From: Gemmatimonadota bacterium
Lineage (GTDB): Bacteria > GCA-2686955
NCBI GenBank assembly: GCA_026991065.1
Contig: JALXCG010000830.1
Location: 1 to 10,489 of the forward strand
Direction of reading: 5' to 3'
Length of the DNA: 10,489 nucleotides
The notes under the pieces are model-generated. The model worked only from the letters and a program-made list of their open reading frames with translations, searched no databases and was not told the DNA's origin. This document shows, one piece after another, positions 1 through 5,358 of the stretch (the first letter of the stretch is position 1; each line of letters starts with the position of its first letter). The translations under genes were made by a program, and so were the position numbers.

Positions 1-306
1 CTGCCACCGCCCGACTACCGGGCCATCCTGGTCGAACTCATCAACGGCGCCCCCGAAGGCGATGGTGAAACCGCCGCCGAAGAATCCCCCCGCACAGCCG
101 GTCCGAAACCGGCTGAAATCGCGGCATCACCTGAATCGCCGAGCACCTCGGAGCCACCCACCGGGGCACAAGCCACTCCGGCGGAAGAAGTACCCCTGAG
201 CAGTCCCGATTGGCCCTCCGAACCACCGCGAAAAGGCGCCACGCCTCCCCCGTCCCAAACCACTCCCGACCCGGCGGACAATCCGCCCCCGCCGCAAGAG
301 AAGTGA
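1..306 (+). CDS. Unrecognised protein, C-terminal 101 residues, proline- and acid-rich tail
   Basis: Frame 1 is open from the window edge to a TGA at 304-306, so this is the 3' end of a gene that begins outside the window. The first 15 or so visible residues (PPPDYRAILVELING) look like ordered protein. The remaining 80 or so are low-complexity, rich in Pro, Glu, Ala, Ser and Thr, contain no cysteine and are probably disordered. No domain can be recognised, so no function is proposed. The gene is judged real because its stop lies two bases before the nnrS start, which is typical of an operon, and because the reading frame fits the local GC-rich codon use. The larger open frame on the opposite strand here has no recognisable content. 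Co-transcription with nnrS suggests, but does not show, a membrane-associated or nitric-oxide-related role. Confidence 0.6.
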   Translation: MPPPDYRAILVELINGAPEGDGETAAEESPRTAGPKPAEIAASPESPSTSEPPTGAQATPAEEVPLSSPDWPSEPPRKGATPPPSQTTPDPADNPPPPQEK

Positions 307-308
307 CC

Positions 309-1517
309 ATGACCACCATCTCCACTCTGCTTGAACGCTGGCGCCAGGAGCCCTACCTGGTCTTCTTCTTCCACGGTGCCTTTCTGGCCTGGCTGGGGAT
401 TCTCCCATGGCTGCTCCTGGCCACCGGTCTCTCCTCCGACTATCCGGCGACCTACCACGCCTACACACAGATTCAAGGCTTTCTGACCACCTTCGCCATC
501 GGCTTTCTTTTCACCGCCCTGCCCCGCCGGACCGGCACCGCGCGCCCCTCCAAAGCGCAGGTGGTTGCCGGGCTGGCATTGCCGTTTCTCCTCACGCTGG
601 CCGCATGGCGCGGTGCCTGGGTCACCGCGCAGCTCATCTGGGTCGTTCTGGCGCTGCTCCTGCTGGAATTCGCGCTGCGACGCTTTTTCTCTCCCCGCGC
701 CGACCGCCGCCCACCGATCGCCTTCATCTGGGTGCCGATCTCCCTGCTGATGAGCCTGGCGGGCGCCCTCTTCATCCTCTCCGCCAACCTCCAGGACTCG
801 GCGCCGGCCTGGCTCGAAGCGTACGGCCGTCTGCTCCTGCTGCAGGGCTATTTTCTCGGCCTGATCGTCGGCGTCGGCGCCCTGGTCTTCCCCCTTCTCA
901 CCCGCTCCGGCGGTACCCGTGATGCCACCCGCGCCGACCTCGGTCGCGGCCTGCTGCACCTCGTTGCGGCACTTCTGCTGCTGCTCAGTTTCGCGCTGGA
1001 AGTGCAGGCGCGCTACAGCGCCGGCTACGCCCTGCGCGGAGCCGTTGTCCTCATCGTGCTTCTTTTCAGTGCCGAGATCTGGCGTCCGCCCAGCGTTCCC
1101 GGCTGGCATCGGCGGGCCATCTGGCTCACCCCCTGGTTGACTGTTCTCGGCTACGCCATCGCCGCGATCGCCCCGGAGATCCGCCAGGGCGCGCTGCACG
1201 TCACCCTGATCGGAGGTTTCGCCCTGCTGGCCTTCACCGTCGGCATGCATGTCGCCCTCGCCCACAGCGGTTTCAAGGCGCTGGTCAACGGTCGCAGCCC
1301 GCTTTCGCTGGTTCTTGCCGCGGCTTTCCTGGCTGCCGGCGGCGCTCGGCTGCTGGCGGAAACCGACCCACCCCACCGCCTCATCTGGCTGGGGACAGCG
1401 GCCCTGCTCTTTCTCGCCGGCACCCTCGCCTGGGGCGGCCTCATGGTTCCCCGGATTCGCCCTTTCGCGGCGGCTCCTGAAACAGAGTCAACCGCCGCCG
1501 GGGAGCCGGCCCGATGA
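309..1517 (+). CDS. nnrS: NnrS family membrane protein (nitric oxide stress), 402 aa
   Basis: NnrS proteins are polytopic haem- and copper-containing inner-membrane proteins that protect cells from nitric oxide and nitrosative stress and are usually induced by NO-sensing regulators. This protein is almost entirely hydrophobic, with about 12 likely membrane helices and a length normal for the family. Residues 49-76 carry the family signature: a Tyr-His pair, then QGF, then GFLFTALPR-x-TG. A second histidine-bearing stretch lies near residues 297-318 (H297, GGF, H314, H318). These histidines are plausible haem or metal ligands by analogy. I chose the ATG at 309 because it directly follows the upstream stop and puts the N-terminus just before the first helix. 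An in-frame start at 210 would add an unrelated hydrophilic stretch overlapping the previous gene. The stop overlaps the next start as ATGA, so the two genes are translationally coupled. Confidence 0.9.
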   Translation: MTTISTLLERWRQEPYLVFFFHGAFLAWLGILPWLLLATGLSSDYPATYHAYTQIQGFLTTFAIGFLFTALPRRTGTARPSKAQVVAGLALPFLLTLAAWRGAWVTAQLIWVVLALLLLEFALRRFFSPRADRRPPIAFIWVPISLLMSLAGALFILSANLQDSAPAWLEAYGRLLLLQGYFLGLIVGVGALVFPLLTRSGGTRDATRADLGRGLLHLVAALLLLLSFALEVQARYSAGYALRGAVVLIVLLFSAEIWRPPSVPGWHRRAIWLTPWLTVLGYAIAAIAPEIRQGALHVTLIGGFALLAFTVGMHVALAHSGFKALVNGRSPLSLVLAAAFLAAGGARLLAETDPPHRLIWLGTAALLFLAGTLAWGGLMVPRIRPFAAAPETESTAAGEPAR

Positions 1518-2881
1518 TGCTGCACCCGATCAACCACGCCCCCACGGTCATCATCGTCGGCGCCGGAAGCGCGGGGCTCACCTTGGCCTGGAAGTTGGCC
1601 GCCCGTGAGGTGCGCGTCCTGGTGGTGGAGAAGAGTCCGCGCGAAACCCTCGGCCGCACCTGGGTCAACGGTGTAGAGGAGCGCCTCTTCGCCGACGTCG
1701 GGCTGCCTCGCCCGGCGGCCCCTCTGCGCTTTGCTGAACGCGAACGCTTCATCATCCAAGCCCCCGGCGGCAGCCGCCTGGTGGTCCACAAGCCCGCGGT
1801 GGCGGAGATCGACATGCGCCACTTGAGCACCGCGCTCTTCGCCCAAGCGCGGCTTGCCGGAGCGAAATTCCGCTTCCGCACCAAGGCAACGCGCCTGCGG
1901 GTGCGCGACGGTTCCGTCACCGGCGTGGTCCTGCGCGCGGCCGACGGCACCGAAGAGGAACTGGGCGCGCGCTGCGTGGTCCACGCCGCCGGTCACCGCC
2001 CACTGCCCGGTACTGCGGCCCTGGGCGATGCCGCTCCCGGCGGCGAGGTGGACCCGAGCGATTTCTGCGTCGCACTGCAGGAAGTCTATGCCATCAGCGA
2101 CCCTGCCGCGGCCCGGCGCCATCTGCTCGCGCAGCACCTGGAACCCGGCGATTCCCTCTCCCGCATCGGTGTCCGCGGCGGCTACGCCATCTCCAACATC
2201 TCCATCGACGTTGAAAAGGGTGAGGTCGCCTTTCTCACCGGGGCCATGCTGAAACAGGGGCCACAGGCGGCCCGGCAGATGCTCGACGAGGCTCGGCACG
2301 CCCTCGACTTTGTGGGCCCCAGGCTCTTTGGCGGCGGCGGTTTAATCCCGGTGCGCCGGCCACATGACAAACTGATCGCCCCCGGCTACGCTCTGCTTGG
2401 TGACGCCGCCTGTCAGGTCTATCCGGCACACGGCAGCGGCGTCGCCACCGGAATGCGGGCCGCCCTCCTCCTGGCCAACACTCTGGTCGGGGCGCTGCGC
2501 TCCAGCGATCCGCTCGACGAGGAGGCTCTCTGGCCCTACGCCGCTCTCTTCATGCGCTCGCGCGGAGCGCTCTGCGCCGCCGCCGAAGTCACCCGCCGCT
2601 TCGCCGAATCGCTCTCCCCGGCGGACAGCGACGCCCTGATCGAGCGCGGGCTGCTGGAGCCGGCGATGAGCCAGGCGGTTCTCGCCTGCCTGCCGTTCCG
2701 CCCACCGCTCCATCGCCTCCCCGCTCTACTCTGGCGGGTGCTCGGCTCCGGTGAATTCGGCTGGAGGCTCCTGCGGGCCCTGCGTCGCGCAGCCGCCCAG
2801 GAGCGCCACTATCGCCGATTTCCAGCCACCTACAGCCCGCAGGAGTTCCACTACTGGGCGGAACGAGCCCGACGCGGCTGA
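1514..2881 (+). CDS. FAD-dependent oxidoreductase, geranylgeranyl reductase/FixC-like, 455 aa
   Basis: This is a flavoprotein of the large class that includes geranylgeranyl reductases, FixC-type dehydrogenases and p-hydroxybenzoate-hydroxylase-like enzymes. A Rossmann dinucleotide site opens the protein: a hydrophobic strand, GAGSAG at residues 16-21, and an acidic residue (E39) closing the second strand. A late GDAA motif at residues 296-299, followed by YPAHGSGVATGMRAA, is the second FAD-contact region (GD motif) of this class. There is no signal peptide or membrane segment, so it should be cytoplasmic or peripheral to the membrane. The substrate cannot be read from the sequence; prenyl chains of quinones or lipids and small aromatics are all possible. 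It starts inside the nnrS stop codon (ATGA), so it may act in the same stress response. A second in-frame ATG follows the first directly, so the start could be one codon later. Confidence 0.75.
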   Translation: MMLHPINHAPTVIIVGAGSAGLTLAWKLAAREVRVLVVEKSPRETLGRTWVNGVEERLFADVGLPRPAAPLRFAERERFIIQAPGGSRLVVHKPAVAEIDMRHLSTALFAQARLAGAKFRFRTKATRLRVRDGSVTGVVLRAADGTEEELGARCVVHAAGHRPLPGTAALGDAAPGGEVDPSDFCVALQEVYAISDPAAARRHLLAQHLEPGDSLSRIGVRGGYAISNISIDVEKGEVAFLTGAMLKQGPQAARQMLDEARHALDFVGPRLFGGGGLIPVRRPHDKLIAPGYALLGDAACQVYPAHGSGVATGMRAALLLANTLVGALRSSDPLDEEALWPYAALFMRSRGALCAAAEVTRRFAESLSPADSDALIERGLLEPAMSQAVLACLPFRPPLHRLPALLWRVLGSGEFGWRLLRALRRAAAQERHYRRFPATYSPQEFHYWAERARRG

Positions 2882-2910
2882 TCACCGCGGCGCCACACGC
2901 CGAGTGATCA
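2879..2910. terminator. Hairpin between two convergent operons
   Basis: TGATCAC at 2879-2885 is perfectly complementary to GTGATCA at 2904-2910. Inside it, CGGCG at 2888-2892 pairs with CGCCG at 2898-2902 around a five-base loop, separated from the outer stem by a small internal loop. The first three bases of the outer stem are the stop codon of the + strand oxidoreductase gene, and the hairpin ends ten bases before the end of the - strand rhodanese gene. The site and symmetry suit a terminator serving both directions. Neither side has a U-run, so intrinsic termination is not certain. It might instead block read-through or protect RNA 3' ends. Confidence 0.45.
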
Positions 2911-2920
2911 GCGGCTCGAA

Positions 2921-3577
2921 TCAACCACAGCCGCCACCGGCCACCGTGATCACCTTGTTCAGTTTCACCTTCTTCTCAAACTCCTGCTCCGGAATGTGCA
3001 GGTGATGAGGATCGGGCCAGGCGATCTCGGTGCGATCGCCCAGGGCGACCGGGAAGATGTAGCGCAACCCTTCCCCCCGGGGTTCGTCGGTCGCCTGCAC
3101 CAGCGGCTGCACCGGCACCGGGCGCGGCTCCGAATACTCGCCGAACTCCTTGAGCCAGCGATTGATCCCACCGGCGAGAATGTAGGCATTGCTGCTCTGC
3201 ACCGCCTTCAGAATCCGCCACCCCTGCGTCGCGCGCTCCTCGCCATTGGAAACCAGCACGACCACCGCCTCGGGATTCAGCGCGGCACCGACCTCGCCGG
3301 CGAGCTGATCGAAGGTGACGCGCCGCGCCTCCTGAAAGTGGAACATGTTGTAATCTGCTTCGTCGCGCAGATCCAAAACCACCAGGCGGACCTGATTGTT
3401 GTGCATCAGATCCAGCATCTCCGCCGGCTCGATCTGCACCTCACGAGCTTCCAGGGCGCGCTCCAGTTCAGCGGTTTTGCGCACCACCTTGTCGGCGGCG
3501 TCCGGCTGCGGAACTACCACCAGAGCGAGGCTGGCAAGGGCCAGCACAGTGGCTCCAACAGTTTTGAAGGTTGACAT
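2921..3577 (-). CDS. Exported rhodanese-fold protein, Ser at the catalytic Cys position, SoxY-like GGGCG C-terminus
   Basis: This 218-residue protein has a likely signal peptide (hydrophobic residues 8-22, possible cleavage near residue 28) and should be periplasmic. Residues about 48-150 form a rhodanese domain: VVLDLRDEADY near 66-76, a hydrophobic strand at 105-109, then the loop SNGEERA at 110-116 and the closing AGGINRWL at 135-142. Active rhodaneses have cysteine at the start of that loop. Here it is S110, so classical persulfide sulfurtransferase activity is unlikely. A C-terminal extension (about 150-218) contains a His pair (PHHLH, 190-194) and ends with VAGGGCG. C217 is the only cysteine in the protein. 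SoxY of the Sox pathway carries sulfur intermediates on a cysteine in a C-terminal GGCGG tail, so a carrier role is inferred. This is the last gene of the operon, 12 bases after the YeeE/YedE gene, with AGGAGG eight bases before the ATG. Confidence 0.85.
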   Translation of the reverse strand: MSTFKTVGATVLALASLALVVVPQPDAADKVVRKTAELERALEAREVQIEPAEMLDLMHNNQVRLVVLDLRDEADYNMFHFQEARRVTFDQLAGEVGAALNPEAVVVLVSNGEERATQGWRILKAVQSSNAYILAGGINRWLKEFGEYSEPRPVPVQPLVQATDEPRGEGLRYIFPVALGDRTEIAWPDPHHLHIPEQEFEKKVKLNKVITVAGGGCG

Positions 3578-3589
3578 GGTGAGTTCCTC

Positions 3590-4180
3590 CTAATCCCGGG
3601 CCTTGTCACGGTTGCCCCGCGCGGCTTCGTAGGTATCCGCTCCCCAGAACGTAAAAAGAGCGACCGCGGTCACCAAAACCGCTGTCTCCCCTTTGGAGAT
3701 GCCGAGCCACTGGTCCAATGTGTAGGTGCCACGGAATCCCGCTTGCTGGAAGAACTCCCAGAACTTCGGCACCACCTCGCCAAACGCCACGATCCCGACA
3801 AAGAGCCCGGCGATGAAGAAGAGCCCGTCGAGTTTCAGCGTGGAGGTTGCGACCAGGCTGGTGCCGGGGCAATATCCTCCCACCACCATGCCGATGCCGA
3901 GCAGTGCCCCGCCGAGAATCCCCGATCCCAGGTAGGTTTCGTCGATCCAGACGCGGTCGAGATCGAGCCAGCCAAGGGCACTGGCCCAGAGGGTGAGCAG
4001 CATGGCGACAACAATCGCCGTGAACATCACCCGCACAACGGTGAGATCGGTCAGATAGAACTGACCGGCAATGCGCCGCGAATCACCGAACCCGCTACGC
4101 TCGAGAGCAACACCAAACCCCGCGCCAATCAGAACATTGACCAGGAAGAAGGCGACCCCGCTCCATTCAAAAGGTGCCAT
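3590..4180 (-). CDS. YeeE/YedE family sulfur transporter, half-size subunit with GGYCPGT motif, 196 aa
   Basis: YeeE/YedE (Sulf_transp, formerly DUF395) proteins are inner-membrane channels; characterised members take up thiosulfate through a path lined by conserved cysteines. This protein is mostly hydrophobic, with about five membrane helices. It carries the signature GGYCPGTSLVA at residues 101-111, with C104 the conserved cysteine and its only one. At 196 residues it is about half the length of single-chain YeeE proteins. Together with the preceding half-size paralogue it probably forms one transporter, as in split pairs of the PmpA/PmpB type. The start ATG has GAGGAG eight bases upstream and lies 12 bases after the previous stop. 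Whether it imports a sulfur compound or exports one to the periplasmic cytochromes and rhodanese-fold protein cannot be read from the sequence. Confidence 0.88.
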   Translation of the reverse strand: MAPFEWSGVAFFLVNVLIGAGFGVALERSGFGDSRRIAGQFYLTDLTVVRVMFTAIVVAMLLTLWASALGWLDLDRVWIDETYLGSGILGGALLGIGMVVGGYCPGTSLVATSTLKLDGLFFIAGLFVGIVAFGEVVPKFWEFFQQAGFRGTYTLDQWLGISKGETAVLVTAVALFTFWGADTYEAARGNRDKARD

Positions 4181-4192
4181 GATTCCGACTCC

Positions 4193-4711
4193 TCAATTCC
4201 ACGCTTTGCGGAACAACCAGGCCACAGCGTAGCCCCCCGCGAATGCGGCCAACATGAATGCCCAGCTGCCCACCGCGAGAGTGGCGCCTCCGGTCAGCGC
4301 CTGCCCGGAGGTGCAGCCACGTGCGAGGCGCGCGCCGAAACCGGCAATGATGCCGCCGGCGAATGCCAGGGTCCAGCGCGCTCCGACCGAGATATTCGGC
4401 CCCCGCAGCGTCTCCACGCGACAACGCCCGGCCAGTTTTCCGGAAGTAAACCCACCCAAAGCCACCCCAACCAGCAGCGGAATGATCCAATGCTGCAGTG
4501 GCGCGGTCGAGTAGTGGCTGAGATAGGGAGAGAGGCGTACGTGATCGGGAATCACGACATTCATTACGGCTGCGGCGATCCGGGCAAAACCGCCGGAAGC
4601 GCCCAACCCGTGGCCGGTCAAGAAAAACGCCGCGAAGAGGACAAATCCGAGAAAGGCGCCCCCCAGATAGGGATTCCAAAGGCGATTCTCGGGCGAAGAA
4701 ACGGGTCTCAT
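4193..4711 (-). CDS. YeeE/YedE family sulfur transporter, half-size subunit with ARGCTSG motif, 172 aa
   Basis: This is the first half of a split YeeE/YedE (Sulf_transp) pair, an integral membrane protein with about four helices. Its signature GFGARLARGCTSGQALTG lies at residues 124-141, with C133 the conserved cysteine expected to line the sulfur pathway. A second cysteine, C97, sits in a loop (GRCRVE). The frame stays open well upstream inside the cytochrome b gene. I placed the start at the ATG at 4711 because a strong GGAGGG lies six to seven bases before it, the ATG overlaps the cytochrome b stop as ATGA, and the protein becomes typical of the family only from there. Translational coupling to cytochrome b ties sulfur transport to the electron-transfer part of the operon. 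Confidence 0.87.
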   Translation of the reverse strand: MRPVSSPENRLWNPYLGGAFLGFVLFAAFFLTGHGLGASGGFARIAAAVMNVVIPDHVRLSPYLSHYSTAPLQHWIIPLLVGVALGGFTSGKLAGRCRVETLRGPNISVGARWTLAFAGGIIAGFGARLARGCTSGQALTGGATLAVGSWAFMLAAFAGGYAVAWLFRKAWN

Positions 4712-5358
4712 GCTTTCCCTCCATCCTGGCCCTCTTCGAGATGGCCGTCGTGGTCCGGAATGGTACCTACGATCATGGCCCGGATGTTGGCCAAAGGCGT
4801 GTCGCCGGTAGTGGTCAAGTAGATGTGCATCACGGTGAAGCTGAGGAAAAACCAGGCCGCCATCGCATGAATCGGCACCAAATAGGTGAGTCCGCCGATC
4901 GGCTCCAGCAGTTGCGGCCACCGTCCGCCCGCCCACATCGCCACCCCGGTCACAATTTGCACCGGCAGCAGAACATTGAGAATGGCGAGATAGGTGATCT
5001 TCTGCAGCGGGTTGAGCTTGTTGTCAGGACCATGCTTCATCGGGTGCGGTTCGCCGCGAAATATGCCGCTCAGGTAGTACTTGGCCTGGGCGAAAGCCAA
5101 GCTCATGAACTCCTTCTCGGCCGGGATGTACTGGCGAATAAAGCCGCTGGTCATGAAGTAGAAGAACCCGAGGATCGCATTCAGCAGCAGCAGCGCACCG
5201 GCCGCATTGTGAATCAGCACGGCGGTTGAGAATCCAAAAACGTGCAGAGCTTGCGGCGCATGAACCTCGGCACCGGTCAGCAACAGAACCCCAATGGTGA
5301 TGGCTTGGATCCAGTGCCACAGACGCTCGTTCGCGGTATACATCAAGATCTGTTTCAC
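4708..5358 (-). CDS. Small membrane cytochrome b (b561/FdnI-type), 216 aa
   Basis: This is a four-helix cytochrome b like those that link periplasmic oxidoreductases (formate dehydrogenase gamma, Ni/Fe-hydrogenase b subunit) to the quinone pool. The helices lie near residues 16-30, 44-70, 120-142 and 160-183. Candidate haem b ligands are H15 (in RLWHW), H50, H164 and H178, enough for two haems. The gene begins with GTG, not ATG: GGAGGT lies exactly six bases before it, and the GTG overlaps the preceding cytochrome gene's stop as GTGA. The next in-frame ATG, five codons later, lacks such a site. The C-terminus is acidic and His/Gly-rich (DHDGHLEEGQDGG) and may face the cytoplasm. It is probably the quinone-reactive unit for the two multihaem cytochromes encoded just upstream. 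Confidence 0.88.
   Translation of the reverse strand: MKQILMYTANERLWHWIQAITIGVLLLTGAEVHAPQALHVFGFSTAVLIHNAAGALLLLNAILGFFYFMTSGFIRQYIPAEKEFMSLAFAQAKYYLSGIFRGEPHPMKHGPDNKLNPLQKITYLAILNVLLPVQIVTGVAMWAGGRWPQLLEPIGGLTYLVPIHAMAAWFFLSFTVMHIYLTTTGDTPLANIRAMIVGTIPDHDGHLEEGQDGGKA

Noticed and set aside
15-1376. Long - strand open frame (453 codons) across the first gene and nnrS
   Set aside because: It is a GC-rich antisense shadow. The protein is Gly/Gln/Glu low-complexity with no domain, while the + strand frames give a clear NnrS protein.
3743-4822. Long + strand open frame opposite the YeeE/YedE genes
   Set aside because: It is antisense to three well-recognised genes, and its product is low-complexity without a recognisable motif or ribosome site.
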